Below the pieces are notes generated by a model. It worked only from the letters and a program-made list of their open reading frames with translations. It was not told where the DNA came from and did not search any database. The translations under genes were made by a program, and so were the position numbers. A stretch of 64,000 bases of DNA from Siphonodentalium dalli (lineage: Eukaryota > Mollusca > Scaphopoda > Gadilida > Siphonodentaliidae): contig CP136064.1 of the NCBI GenBank assembly GCA_032622095.1, positions 3,342,280 to 3,406,279 on the forward strand, given 5' to 3'. Shown here in pieces: positions 22,701-37,679 of the stretch (position 1 is the stretch's first letter; each line of letters begins with the position of its first letter).

Positions 22701-25700
22701 TGCCTGATGGGAGTTTAGTTTTCATGATAGCTGCTCACCCTTCGTCATCAGAGTTTAATTGACCTGTGATGTTGCTAACCCTCAGTAAGTTACCATGCCT
22801 GATGGGAGTTTAGTTTTCATGATAGCTGCTCACCCTTCGTCATCAGAGTTTAATTGACCTGTGATGTTGCTAACCCTCAGTAAGTTACCATGCCTGATGG
22901 GAGTTTAGTGTTCATGATAGCTGCTCATTTTAACCCCTCAGTAAGTTATCATGCCTGATGGGAGTTTAGTTTTCATGATAGCTGCTCACCCTTCGTCATC
23001 AGAGTTTAATTGACCTGTGATGACGATAACCCTCAGTAAGTTACCATGCCTGACTGGAGTTTAGTTTTCATGATAGCTGCTCATTTTAACCCCTCAGTAA
23101 GTTACCATGCCTGATGGGAGTTTAGTTTTCATGATAGCTGCTCATTTTAACCCCTCTGTAAGTTATCATGCCTGATGGGAGTTTAGTTTTCATGATAGCT
23201 GCTCACCCTTCGTCATCAGAGTTTAATTGACCTGTGATGACGATAACCCTCAGTAAGTTACCATGCCTGATGGGAGTTTAGTGTTCATGATAGCTGCTCA
23301 TTTTAACCCCTCAGTAAGTTACCATGCCTGATGGGAGTTTAGTTTTCATGATAGCTGCTCACCCTTCATCAACAGAGTTTAATTGACCTGTGATGACGCT
23401 AACCCCTCAGTAAGTTGACATGCGCTGACTGGAGTTTAGTTTTCATGATAGCTGCTCTTTTTAACCCCTCAGTAAGTTACCATGCCTGATGGGAGTTTAG
23501 TGTTCTTATGATAGCTGCTAACACTTCATCAACAGAGTTTAATTGACCTGTGATGACGCTAACCCCTCAGTAAGTTACCATGCCTGATGGGAGTTTAGTT
23601 TTCATGGTAGCTGCTCATTTTAACCCCTCAGTAAGTTACCATGCCTGATGGGAGTTTAGTTTTATTATGATAGCTGCTAACACTTCGTCATCAGAGTTTA
23701 ATTGACCTGTGATGACGCTAACCCTCTGTAAGTTGACATGTGCTGACTGGAGTTTAGTTTTCATGATAGCTGCTCATTTTAACCCCTCAGTAAGTTACCA
23801 TGCCTGATGGGAGTTTAGTTTTCATGATAGCTGCTCACCCTTCATCAACAGAGTTTAATTGACCTGTGATGACGCTAACCCTCTGTAAGTTACCATGCCT
23901 GATGGGAGTTTAGTTTTCATAATAGCTGCTCATTTTAACCCCTCAGTAAGTTACCATGCCTGATGGGAGTTTAGTTTTCATGATAGCTGCTCATTTTAAC
24001 CCCTCAGTAAGTTACCATGCCTGATGGGAGTTTAGTTTTCTTATGATAGCTGCTCACCCTTCATCATCAGAGTTTAATTGACCTGTGATGACGCTAACCC
24101 TCAGTAAGTTATCATGCCTGATGGGAGTTTAGTTTTCATGATAGCTGCTCATTTTAACCCCTCAGTAAGTTGACATGCGCTGACTGGAGTTTAGTTTTCA
24201 TGATAGCTGCTCACCCTTCATCATCAGAGTTTAATTGACCTGTGATGACGCTAACCCTCTGTAAGTTACCATGCCTGATGGGAGTTTAGTTTTCATGATA
24301 GCTGCTCATTTTAACCCCTCAGTAAGTTACCATGCCTGATGGGAGTTTAGTTTCTTATGATAGCTGCTCACCCTTCATCATCAGAGTTTAATTGACCTGT
24401 GATGACGCTAACCCTCTGTAAGTTGACATGTGCTGACTGGAGTTTAGTTTTCATGATAGCTGCTCATTTTAACCCCTCAGTAAGTTACCATGCCTGATGG
24501 GAGTTTAGTTTTCATGATAGCTGCTCACCCTTCATCAACAGAGTTTAATTGACCTGTGATGACGCTAACCCTCTGTAAGTTACCATGCCTGATGGGAGTT
24601 TAGTTTTCATAATAGCTGCTCATTTTAACCCCTCAGTAAGTTACCATGCCTGATGGGAGTTTAGTTTTCATGATAGCTGCTCACCCTTCATCAACAGAGT
24701 TTAATTGACCTGTGATGACGCTAACCCTCAGTAAGTTATCATGCCTGACTGGAGTTTAATTTTCTTATGATAGCTGCTCACCCTTCATCATCAGAGTTTA
24801 ATTGACCTGTGATGACGCTAACCCTCTGTAAGTTACCATGCCTGATGGGAGTTTAGTTTTCATGATAGCTGCTCACCCTTCATCATCAGAGTTTAATTGA
24901 CCTGTGATGACGCTAACCCTCTGTAAGTTACCATGCCTGATGGGAGTTTAGTTTTCATGATAGCTGCTCATTTTAACCCCTCAGTAAGTTACCATGCCTG
25001 ATGGGAGTTTAGTTTTCATGATAGCTGCTCATTTTAACCCCTCAGTAAGTTACCATGCCTGATGGGAGTTTAGTTTTCATGATAGCTGCTCATTTTAACC
25101 CCTCAGTAAGTTACCATGCCTGATGGGAGTTTAGTTTTCATGATAGCTGCTCATTTTAACCCCTCAGTAAGTTATCATGCCTGATGGGAGTTTAGTTTTC
25201 TTATGATAGCTGCTCACCCTTCATCATCAGAGTTTAATTGACCTGTGATGTCGATAACCCCTCAGTAAGTTATCATGCCTGATGGGAGTTTAGTGTTCTT
25301 ACGGTGGCTTCTGACTGTTTATCATCAGAGTTTAATTGACCTGTGATGTCGCTAACCCTCAGTAAGTTGACATGCGCTGACTGGAGTTTAGTTTTCATGA
25401 TAGCTGCTCATTTTAACCCCTCAGTAAGTTATCATGCCTGATGGGAGTTTAGTGTTCTTACGGTGGCTTCTGACTGTTTATCATCAGAGTTTAATTGACC
25501 TGTGATGTCGCTAACCCTCTGTGAGTTGACATGCGCTGACTGGAGTTTAGTTTTCATGATAGCTGCTCATTTTAACCCCTCAGTAAGTTACCATGTGCTG
25601 ACTGGAGTTTAGTTTTCTTATGATAGCTGCTCACCCTTTATCATCAGAGTTTAATTGACCTGTGATGTCGCTAACCCTCTGTAAGTTATCATGCCTGATG

Positions 25701-27729
25701 GGAGTTTAGTTTTCTTATGATAGCTGCTCACCCTTCATCATCAGAGTTTAATTGACCTGTGATGTCGCTAACCCCTCAGTAAGTTACCATGCGCTGACTG
25801 GAGTTTAGTTTTCATGATAGCTGCTCATTTTAACCCCTCAGTAAGTTACCATGCCTGATGGGAGTTTAGTGTTCATGATAGCTGCTCATTTTAACCCCTC
25901 AGTAAGTTATCATGCCTGATGGGAGTTTAGTTTCTTATGATAGCTGCTCACCCTTCATCATCAGAGTTTAATTGACCTGTGATGTCGCTAACCCTCTGTA
26001 AGTTACCATGCCTGACTGGAGTTTAGTTTTCATGATAGCTGCTCATTTTAACCCCTCAGTAAGTTACCATGCCTGATGGGAGTTTAGTGTTCTTATGATA
26101 GCTGCTCATTTTAACCCCTCAGTAAGTTACCATGCGCTGACTGGAGTTTAGTGTTCTTATGATAGCTGCTCATTTTAACCCCTCAGTAAGTTACCATGCC
26201 TGATGGGAGTTTAGTTTCTTATGATAGCTGCTCACCCTTCATCATCAGAGTTTAATTGACCTGTGATGACGCTAACCCTCAGTAAGTTACCATGCCTGAC
26301 TGGAGTTTAGTTTTCATGATAGCTGCTCATTTTAACCCCTCAGTAAGTTATCATGCCTGATGGGAGTTTAGTTTTCTTATGATAGCTGCTCACCCTTCAT
26401 CATCAGAGTTTAATTGACCTGTGATGACGCTAACCCTCAGTAAGTTACCATGCCTGACTGGAGTTTAGTTTTCATGATAGCTGCTCATTTTAACCCCTCA
26501 GTAAGTTACCATGCCTGATGGGAGTTTAGTTTTCATGATAGCTGCTCATTTTAACCCCTCAGTAAGTTACCATGCCTGATGGGAGTTTAGTTTTCATGAT
26601 AGCTGCTCATTTTAACCCCTCAGTAAGTTACCATGCCTGATGGGAGTTTAGTTTTCATGATAGCTGCTCATTTTAACCCCTCTGTAAGTTACCATGCCTG
26701 ATGGGAGTTTAGTTTTCATGATAGCTGCTCATTTTAACCCCTCAGTAAGTTACCATGCCTGATGGGAGTTTAGTTTTCATGATAGCTGCTCATTTTAACC
26801 CCTCAGTAAGTTATCATGCCTGATGGGAGTTTAGTTTTCTTATGATAGCTGCTCACCCTTCGTCATCAGAGTTTAATTGACCTGTGATGACGCTAACCCT
26901 CAGTAAGTTGACATGCGCTGACTGGAGTTTAGTTTTCATGATAGCTGCTCATTTTAACCCCTCAGTAAGTTATCATGCCTGATGGGAGTTTAGTTTTCTT
27001 ATGATAGCTGCTCACCCTTCGTCATCAGAGTTTAATTGACCTGTGATGACGCTAACCCTCAGTAAGTTGACATGCGCTGACTGGAGTTTAGTTTTCTTAT
27101 GATAGCTGCTCACCCTTTGTCATCAGAGTTTAATTGACCTGTGATGTCGCTAACCCTCTGTAAGTTGACATGCGCTGACTGGAGTTTAGTTTTCATGATA
27201 GCTGCTCATTTTAACCCCTCAGTAAGTTACCATGCCTGATGGGAGTTTAGTTTTCATGATAGCTGCTCATTTTAACCCCTCAGTAAGTTATCATGCCTGA
27301 CTGGAGTTTAGTTTTCATGGTAGCTGCTCATTTTAACCCCTCTGTAAGTTATCATGCCTGATGGGAGTTTAGTTTTCTTATGATAGCTGCTCACCCTTCG
27401 TCATCAGAGTTTAATTGACCTGTGATGACGCTAACCCTCAGTAAGTTGACATGCGCTGACTGGAGTTTAGTTTTCATGATAGCTGCTCATTTTAACCCCT
27501 CAGTAAGTTACCATGCCTGATGGGAGTTTAGTTTTCATGATAGCTGCTCATTTTAACCCCTCAGTAAGTTATCATGCCTGATGGGAGTTTAGTTTTCTTA
27601 TGATAGCTGCTCACCCTTCATCATCAGAGTTTAATTGACCTGTGATGTCGCTAACCCTCTGTAAGTTACCATGTCTGATGGGAGTTTAGTTTTCATGATA
27701 GCTGCTCATTTTAACCCCTCAGTAAGTTA

Positions 27730-28020
27730 CCATGCCTGATGGGAGTTTAGTTTACATGATAGCTGCTCATTTTAACCCCTCAGTAAGTTACCATGCCTGA
27801 TGGGAGTTTAGTTTTCATGATAGCTGCTCATTTTAACCCCTCAGTAAGTTACCATGCCTGATGGGAGTTTAGTTTACATGATAGCTGCTCATTTTAACCC
27901 CTCAGTAAGTTACCATGCCTGATGGGAGTTTAGTTTTCATGATAGCTGCTCATTTTAACCCCTCAGTAAGTTACCATGCCTGATGGGAGTTTAGTTTACA
28001 TGATAGCTGCTCATTTTAAC
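27730..28020. repeat. 122-bp dimeric higher-order repeat
   Basis: Short units carrying TTTACATGATAG alternate strictly with units carrying TTTTCATGATAG. The TTTACATG variant stands at 27751, 27873 and 27995, exactly 122 bp (two 61-bp units) apart. One further TTTACATG unit occurs at about 28690, in a related block. Confidence 0.85.
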
Positions 28021-30059
28021 CCCTCAGTAAGTTACCATGCCTGATGGGAGTTTAGTGTTCGTATGATAGCTGCTCACCCTTCATCATCAGAGTTTAATTG
28101 ACCTGTGATGACGCTAACCCTCAGTAAGTTGACATGCGCTGACTGGAGTTTAGTTTTCATGATAGCTGCTCATTTTAACCCCTCAGTAAGTTATCATGCC
28201 TGATGGGAGTTTAGTTTTCTTATGATAGCTGCTCACCCTTCATCATCAGAGTTTAATTGACCTGTGATGTCGCTAACCCTCTGTAAGTTATCATGCCTGA
28301 TGGGAGTTTAGTTTTCATGATAGCTGCTCATTTTAACCCCTCAGTAAGTTATCATGCCTGATGGGAGTTTAGTTTTCTTATGATAGCTGCTCACCCTTCA
28401 TCATCAGAGTTTAATTGACCTGTGATGACGATAACCCTCAGTAAGTTACCATGCCTGATGGGAGTTTAGTTTTCTTATGATAGCTGCTCACCCTTCATCA
28501 TCAGAGTTTAATTGACCTGTGATGTCGCTAACCCTCTGTAAGTTGACATGCGCTGACTGGAGTTTAGTTTTCATGATAGCTGCTCATTTTAACCCCTCAG
28601 TAAGTTACCATGCCTGATGGGAGTTTAGTTTTCATGATAGCTGCTCATTTTAACCCCTCAGTAAGTTACCATGCCTGATGGGAGTTTAGTTTACATGATA
28701 GCTGCTCATTTTAACCCCTCAGTAAGTTACCATGCCTGATGGGAGTTTAGTGTTCTTATGATAGCTGCTCACCCTTCATCATCAGAGTTTAATTGACCTG
28801 TGATGTCGCTAACCCTCAGTAAGTTACCATGCCTGATGGGAGTTTAGTTTTCATGATAGCTGCTCATTTTAACCCCTCAGTAAGTTACCATGCCTGATGG
28901 GAGTTTAGTTTCTTATGATAGCTGCTCACCCTTCATCATCAGAGTTTAATTGACCTGTGATGACGCTAACCCTCAGTAAGTTGACATGCGCTGACTGGAG
29001 TTTAGTTTTCATGATAGCTGCTCATTTTAACCCCTCAGTAAGTTACCATGCCTGATGGGAGTTTAGTTTTCATGATAGCTGCTCATTTTAACCCCTCAGT
29101 AAGTTATCATGCCTGATGGGAGTTTAGTTTTCTTATGATAGCTGCTCACCCTTCATCATCAGAGTTTAATTGACCTGTGATGTCGCTAACCCTCTGTAAG
29201 TTGACATGCGCTGACTGGAGTTTAGTTTTCATGATAGCTGCTCATTTTAACCCCTCAGTAAGTTATCATGCCTGATGGGAGTTTAGTGTTCTTATGATAG
29301 CTGCTCACCCTTCATCATCAGAGTTTAATTGACCTGTGATGTCGCTAACCCTCTGTAAGTTACCATGCCTGATGGGAGTTTAGTTCTCATGATAGCTGCT
29401 CATTTTAACCCCTCAGTAAGTTACCATGCCTGATGGGAGTTTAGTTTTCATGATAGCTGCTCATTTTAACCCCTCAGTAAGTTACCATGCCTGATGGGAG
29501 TTTAGTGTTCTTATGATAGCTGCTCACCCTTCATCATCAGAGTTTAATTGACCTGTGATGACGCTAACCCTCAGTAAGTTACCATGTCTGATGGGAGTTT
29601 AGTGTTCATGATAGCTGCTCATTTTAACCCCTCAGTAAGTTACCATGCGCTGACTGGAGTTTAGTTTTCATGATAGCTGCTCATTTTAACCCCTCAGTAA
29701 GTTACCATGCCTGATGGGAGTTTAGTTTTCATGATAGCTGCTCATTTTAACCCCTCAGTAAGTTACCATGCCTGATGGGAGTTTAGTTTTCTTATGATAG
29801 CTGCTCATTTTAACCCCTCAGTAAGTTATCATGCCTGATGGGAGTTTAGTGTTCTTATGATAGCTGCTCACCCTTCATCATCAGAGTTTAATTGACCTGT
29901 GATGTCGCTAACCCTCAGTAAGTTACCATGCCTGACTGGAGTTTAGTTTTCATGATAGCTGCTCATTTTAACCCCTCAGTAAGTTACCATGCCTGATGGG
30001 AGTTTAGTGTTCTTATGATAGCTGCTCACCCTTCATCATCAGAGTTTAATTGACCTGTG

Positions 30060-32100
30060 ATGTCGCTAACCCTCAGTAAGTTATCATGCCTGATGGGAGT
30101 TTAGTGTTCATGATAGCTGCTCATTTTAACCCCTCAGTAAGTTATCATGTCTGATGGGAGTTTAGTGTTCTTATGATAGCTGCTCACCCTTCATCATCAG
30201 AGTTTAATTGACCTGTGATGTCGCTAACCCTCAGTAAGTTATCATGCCTGATGGGAGTTTAGTGTTCATGATAGCTGCTCATTTTAACCCCTCAGTAAGT
30301 TATCATGTCTGATGGGAGTTTAGTGTTCTTATGATAGCTGCTCACCCTTCATCATCAGAGTTTAATTGACCTGTGATGTCGCTAACCCTCAGTAAGTTAC
30401 CATGCCTGATGGGAGTTTAGTTCTCATGATAGCTGCTCATTTTACCCCTCAGTAAGTTATCATGCCTGATGGGAGTTTAGTGTTCTTATGATAGCTGCTC
30501 ACCCTTCATCATCAGAGTTTAATTGACCTGTGATGACGCTAACCCTCAGTAAGTTATCATGCCTGATGGGAGTTTAGTGTTCATGATAGCTGCTCATTTT
30601 AACCCCTCAGTAAGTTATCATGTCTGATGGGAGTTTAGTGTTCTTATGATAGCTGCTCACCCTTCATCATCAGAGTTTAATTGACCTGTGATGACGCTAA
30701 CCCTCAGTAAGTTATCATGCCTGATGGGAGTTTAGTGTTCATGATAGCTGCTCATTTTAACCCCTCAGTAAGTTACCATGCCTGACTGGAGTTTAGTTTT
30801 CTTATGATAGCTGCTCACCCTTCATCATCAGAGTTTAATTGACCTGTGATGTCGCTAACCCTCAGTAAGTTGACATGCGCTGACTGGAGTTTAGTTTTCA
30901 TGATAGCTGCTCATTTTAACCCCTCAGTAAGTTACCATGCCTGATGGGAGTTTAGTTTTCTTATGATAGCTGCTCACCCTTCATCATCAGAGTTTAATTG
31001 ACCTGTGATGTCGCTAACCCTCTGTAAGTTACCATGCCTGACTGGAGTTTAGTGTTCATGATAGCTGCTCACCCTTCATCATCAGAGTTTAATTGACCTG
31101 TGATGACGATAACCCTCAGTAAGTTACCATGCCTGATGGGAGTTTAGTGTTCATGATAGCTGCTCATTTTAACCCCTCAGTAAGTTATCATGTCTGATGG
31201 GAGTTTAGTGTTCTTATGATAGCTGCTCACCCTTCATCATCAGAGTTTAATTGACCTGTGATGTCGCTAACCCTCAGTAAGTTATCATGCCTGATGGGAG
31301 TTTAGTGTTCATGATAGCTGCTCATTTTAACCCCTCTGTAAGTTACCATGCCTGATGGGAGTTTAGTTTTCTTATGATAGCTGCTCACCCTTCATCATCA
31401 GAGTTTAATTGACCTGTGATGACGATAACCCTCAGTAAGTTATCATGCCTGATGGGAGTTTAGTTTTCATGATAGCTGCTCATTTTAACCCCTCAGTAAG
31501 TTATCATGTCTGATGGGAGTTTAGTGTTCTTATGATAGCTGCTCACCCTTCATCATCAGAGTTTAATTGACCTGTGATGTCGCTAACCCTCAGTAAGTTA
31601 TCATGCCTGATGGGAGTTTAGTGTTCATGATAGCTGCTCATTTTAACCCCTCTGTAAGTTACCATGCCTGATGGGAGTTTAGTTTTCTTATGATAGCTGC
31701 TCACCCTTCATCATCAGAGTTTAATTGACCTGTGATGACGCTAACCCTCAGTAAGTTATCATGCCTGATGGGAGTTTAGTTTTCATGATAGCTGCTCATT
31801 TTAACCCCTCAGTAAGTTATCATGTCTGATGGGAGTTTAGTGTTCTTATGATAGCTGCTCACCCTTCATCATCAGAGTTTAATTGACCTGTGATGTCGCT
31901 AACCCTCAGTAAGTTATCATGCCTGATGGGAGTTTAGTGTTCATGATAGCTGCTCATTTTAACCCCTCTGTAAGTTACCATGCCTGATGGGAGTTTAGTT
32001 TTCTTATGATAGCTGCTCACCCTTCATCATCAGAGTTTAATTGACCTGTGATGTCGCTAACCCCTCAGTAAGTTATCATGCCTGATGGGAGTTTAGTGTT
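30060..32100. repeat. 158-bp and 316-bp higher-order repeats
   Basis: GTTATCATGTCTG marks repeat blocks. It recurs at a spacing of 158 bp (30141 to 30299; one 61-bp plus one 97-bp unit). Further on it recurs at 316 bp (31184, 31500, 31816), where two 158-bp pairs with different variants form a four-unit block. This region is ordered far more strictly than the array average. Confidence 0.8.
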
Positions 32101-35100
32101 CTTACGGTGGCTTCTGACTGTTTATCATCAGAGTTTAATTGACCTGTGATGACGATAACCCTCAGTAAGTTATCATGCCTGATGGGAGTTTAGTTTTCAT
32201 GATAGCTGCTCATTTTAACCCCTCAGTAAGTTATCATGCCTGATGGGAGTTTAGTGTTCTTATGATAGCTGCTCACCCTTCATCATCAGAGTTTAATTGA
32301 CCTGTGATGACGCTAACCCTCAGTAAGTTATCATGCCTGATGGGAGTTTAGTGTTCATGATAGCTGCTCATTTTAACCCCTCAGTAAGTTATCATGTCTG
32401 ATGGGAGTTTAGTGTTCTTATGATAGCTGCTCACCCTTCATCATCAGAGTTTAATTGACCTGTGATGACGCTAACCCTCAGTAAGTTATCATGCCTGATG
32501 GGAGTTTAGTGTTCATGATAGCTGCTCATTTTAACCCCTCAGTAAGTTATCATGCCTGATGGGAGTTTAGTTTTCTTATGATAGCTGCTCACCCTTCATC
32601 ATCAGAGTTTAATTGACCTGTGATGACGCTAACCCTCAGTAAGTTATCATGCCTGATGGGAGTTTAGTTTTCTTATGATAGCTGCTCATTTTAACCCCTC
32701 AGTAAGTTACCATGCCTGATGGGAGTTTAGTTTTCATGATAGCTGCTCATTTTAACCCCCAGTAAGTTACCATGCCTGATGGGAGTTTAGTTTTCTTATG
32801 ATAGCTGCTCACCCTTCGTCATCAGAGTTTAATTGACCTGTGATGACGATAACCCTCAGTAAGTTGACATGCGCTGACTGGATTTTAGTTTTCTTATGAT
32901 AGCGGCTCATTTTAACCCCTCAGTAAGTTATCATGCCTGATGGGAGTTTAGTTTTCATGATAGCTGCTCATTTTAACCCCTCAGTAAGTTACCATGCCTG
33001 ATGGGAGTTTAGTGTTCATGATAGCTGCTCATTTTAACCCCTCAGTAAGTTACCATGCCTGATGGGAGTTTAGTGTTCATGATAGCTGCTCATTTTAACC
33101 CCTCAGTAAGTTATCATGCCTGATGGGAGTTTAGTTTTCTTATGATAGCTGCTCACCCTTCATCATCAGAGTTTAATTGACCTGTGATGACGATAACCCT
33201 CTGTAAGTTGACATGCACTGACTGGAGTTTAGTTTTCATGATAGCTGCTCATTTTAACCCCTCTGTAAGTTATCATGCCTGATGGGAGTTTAGTTTTCTT
33301 ATGATAGCTGCTCATTTTAACCCCTCAGTAAGTTATCATGCCTGATGGGAGTTTAGTGTTCTTATGATAGCTGCTCATTTTAACCCCTCAGTAAGTTACC
33401 ATGTCTGATGGGAGTTTAGTTTTCATGATAGCTGCTCATTTTAACCCCTCAGTAAGTTACCATGCCTGATGGGAGTTTAGTTTTCTTATGATAGCTGCTC
33501 ACCCTTCATCATCAGAGTTTAATTGACCTGTGATGTCGCTAACCCTCTGTAAGTTACCATGCCTGATGGGAGTTTAGTTTTCATGATAGCTGCTCATTTT
33601 AACCCCTCAGTAAGTTACCATGCCTGATGGGAGTTTAGTTTTCTTATGATAGCTGCTCACCCTTCATCAACAGAGTTTAATTGACCTGTGATGTCGCTAA
33701 CCCTCAGTAAGTTATCATGCCTGATGGGAGTTTAGTGTTCATGATAGCTGCTCATTTTAACCCCTCAGTAAGTTACCATGCCTGATGGGAGTTTAGTGTT
33801 CATGATAGCTGCTCATTTTAACCCCTCAGTAAGTTATCATGCCTGATGGGAGTTTAGTGTTCATGATAGCTGCTCATTTTAACCCCTCAGTAAGTTACCA
33901 TGCCTGATGGGAGTTTAGTGTTCATGATAGCTGCTCATTTTAACCCCTCAGTAAGTTATCATGCCTGATGGGAGTTTAGTTTTCTTATGATAGCTGCTAA
34001 CACTTCATCATCAGAGTTTAATTGACCTGTGATGTCGCTAACCCTCAGTAAGTTACCATGCCTGATGGGAGTTTAGTGTTCATGATAGCTGCTCATTTTA
34101 ACCCCTCAGTAAGTTACCATGCCTGATGGGAGTTTAGTTTTCTTATGATAGCTGCTCATTTTAACCCCTCAGTAAGTTATCATGCCTGATGGGAGTTTAG
34201 TTTTCTTATGATAGCTGCTCACCCTTCATCATCAGAGTTTAATTGACCTGTGATGTCGCTAACCCTCTGTAAGTTACCATGCCTGATGGGAGTTTAGTTT
34301 TCTTACGGTGGCTTCTGACTGTTCGTCATCAGAGTTTAATTGACCTGTGATGACGCTAACCCTCAGTAAGTTACCATGCCTGATGGGAGTTTAGTTTTCA
34401 TGATAGCTGCTCATTTTAACCCCTCAGTAAGTTATCATGCCTGATGGGAGTTTAGTTTTCTTATGATAGCTGCTCACCCTTCATCATCAGAGTTTAATTG
34501 ACCTGTGATGACGCTAACCCTCAGTAAGTTATCATGCCTGATGGGAGTTTAGTTTTCATGATAGCTGCTCATTTTAACCCCTCAGTAAGTTATCATGCCT
34601 GATGGGAGTTTAGTTTTCTTATGATAGCTGCTCACCCTTCATCATCAGAGTTTAATTGACCTGTGATGACGCTAACCCTCTGTAAGTTACCATGCCTGAT
34701 GGGAGTTTAGTTTTCATGATAGCTGCTCATTTTAACCCCTCTGTAAGTTACCATGTCTGATGGGAGTTTAGTTTTCTTATGATAGCTGCTCACCCTTTAT
34801 CATCAGAGTTTAATTGACCTGTGATGACGCTAACCCTCAGTAAGTTACCATGCCTGACTGGAGTTTAGTTTTCATGATAGCTGCTCATTTTAACCCCTCA
34901 GTAAGTTATCATGCCTGATGGGAGTTTAGTGTTCTTATGATAGCTGCTCACCCTTCATCATCAGAGTTTAATTGACCTGTGATGTCGCTAACCCTCAGTA
35001 AGTTACCATGCCTGATGGGAGTTTAGTTTTCATGATAGCTGCTCATTTTAACCCCTCAGTAAGTTATCATGCCTGATGGGAGTTTAGTTTTCATGATAGC

Positions 35101-35939
35101 TGCTCATTTTAACCCCTCAGTAAGTTACCATGCCTGATGGGAGTTTAGTTTTCTTATGATAGCTGCTCACCCTTCATCATCAGAGTTTAATTGACCTGTG
35201 ATGACGCTAACCCTCAGTAAGTTACCATGTCTGATGGGAGTTTAGTTTTCATGATAGCTGCTCATTTTAACCCCTCAGTAAGTTACCATGCCTGATGGGA
35301 GTTTAGTTTTCATGATAGCTGCTCACCCTTCATCATCAGAGTTTAATTGACCTGTGATGACGCTAACCCTCAGTAAGTTACCATGTCTGATGGGAGTTTA
35401 GTTTTCATGATAGCTGCTCATTTTAACCCCTCAGTAAGTTACCATGCCTGATGGGAGTTTAGTTTTCTTATGATAGCTGCTCACCCTTCATCATCAGAGT
35501 TTAATTGACCTGTGATGACGCTAACCCTCAGTAAGTTACCATGTCTGATGGGAGTTTAGTTTTCATGATAGCTGCTCATTTTAACCCCTCAGTAAGTTAC
35601 CATGCCTGATGGGAGTTTAGTTTTCATGATAGCTGCTCATTTTAACCCCTCAGTAAGTTATCATGCCTGATGGGAGTTTAGTTTTCATGGTAGCTGCTCA
35701 CCCTTCATCATGAGAGTTTAATTGACCTGTGATGACGCTAACCCTCAGTAAGTTATCATGCCTGATGGGAGTTTAGTTTTCACGATAGCTGCTCATTTTA
35801 ACCCCTCAGTAAGTTACCATGCCTGATGGGAGTTTAGTTTTCTTATGATAGCTGCTCACCCTTCATCATCAGAGTTTAATTGACCTGTGATGTCGCTAAC
35901 CCTCAGTAAGTTGACATGCGCTGACTGGAGTTTAGTTTT

Positions 35940-36010
35940 CATGATAGCTGCTCATTTTAACCCCTCAGTAAGTTACCATGCCTGATCATCAGAGTTTAAT
36001 TGACCTGTGA
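35940..36010. repeat. Internally deleted unit (junction near 35986)
   Basis: CATGCCTGAT runs directly into CATCAGAGTTTAATTGACC, skipping the usual GGGAGTTTAG...CACCCTTCAT part of a long unit. A short shared word (GAT or TGAT) at the junction suggests deletion by microhomology. This is the only such fusion I noticed. Confidence 0.8.
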
Positions 36011-37679
36011 TGTCGCTAACCCTCAGTAAGTTATCATGCCTGATGGGAGTTTAGTGTTCTTATGATAGCTGCTCACCCTTCATCATCAGAGTTTAATTGA
36101 CCTGTGATGTCGCTAATCCTCAGTAAGTTGACATGCGCTGACTGGAGTTTAGTTTTCATGATAGCTGCTCATTTTAACCCCTCAGTAAGTTACCATGCCT
36201 GATGGGAGTTTAGTTTTCTTATGATAGCTGCTCACCCTTCATCATCAGAGTTTAATTGACCTGTGATGACGCTAACCCTCAGTAAGTTACCATGCCTGAT
36301 GGGAGTTTAGTTTTCATGATAGCTGCTCATTTTAACCCCCAGTAAGTTACCATGCCTGATGGGAGTTTAGTGTTCTTATGATAGCTGCTCATTTTAACCC
36401 CCAGTAAGTTACCATGCCTGATGGGAGTTTAGTGTTCTTATGATAGCTGCTCATTTTAACCCCTCAGTAAGTTACCATGCGCTGACTGGAGTTTAGTGTT
36501 CTTATGATAGCTGCTCATTTTAACCCCTCTGTAAGTTATCATGCCTGATGGGAGTTTAGTTTTCATGGTAGCTGCTCATTTTAACCCCTCAGTAAGTTAT
36601 CATGCCTGATGGGAGTTTAGTGTTCTTATGATAGCTGCTCACCCTTCATCATCAGAGTTTAATTGACCTGTGATGTCGCTAACCCTCTGTAAGTTGACAC
36701 GCGCTGACTGGAGTTTAGTTTTCATGATAGCTGCTCATTTTAACCCCTCAGTAAGTTACCATGCCTGATGGGAGTTTAGTTTTCTTATGATAGCTGCTCA
36801 CCCTTCATCATCAGAGTTTAATTGACCTGTGATGTCGCTAACCCTCAGTAAGTTATCATGCCTGATGGGAGTTTAGTTTTCATGATAGCTGCTCACCCTT
36901 CATCATCAGAGTTTAATTGACCTGTGATGACGCTAACCCTCAGTAAGTTACCATGCCTGATGGGAGTTTAGTTTTCATGATAGCTGCTCATTTTAACCCC
37001 TCAGTAAGTTACCATGCCTGATGGGAGTTTAGTTTTCATGGTAGCTGCTCATTTTAACCCCTCAGTAAGTTATCATGCCTGATGGGAGTTTAGTTTTCAT
37101 GATAGCTGCTCATTTTAACCCCTCAGTAAGTTACCATGCCTGATGGGAGTTTAGTTTCTTATGATAGCTGCTCACCCTTCATCATCAGAGTTTAATTGAC
37201 CTGTGATGACGCTAACCCCTCAGTTAGTTACCATGCCTGATGGGAGTTTAGTTTTCATGATAGCTGCTCATTTTAACCCCTCAGTAAGTTACCATGCCTG
37301 ATGGGAGTTTAGTTTTCTTATGATAGCTGCTCATTTTAACCCCTCAGTAAGTTACCATGCCTGATGGGAGTTTAGTGTTCTTATGATAGCTGCTCACCCT
37401 TCATCATCAGAGTTTAATTGACCTGTGATGACGCTAACCCTCAGTAAGTTACCATGCCTGATGGGAGTTTAGTTTTCATGATAGCTGCTCATTTTAACCC
37501 CTCAGTAAGTTACCATGCCTGATGGGAGTTTAGTTTTCTTATGATAGCTGCTCATTTTAACCCCTCAGTAAGTTATCATGCCTGATGGGAGTTTAGTGTT
37601 CTTATGATAGCTGCTCACCCTTCATCATCAGAGTTTAATTGACCTGTGATGACGATAACCCTCTGTAAGTTATCATGCC

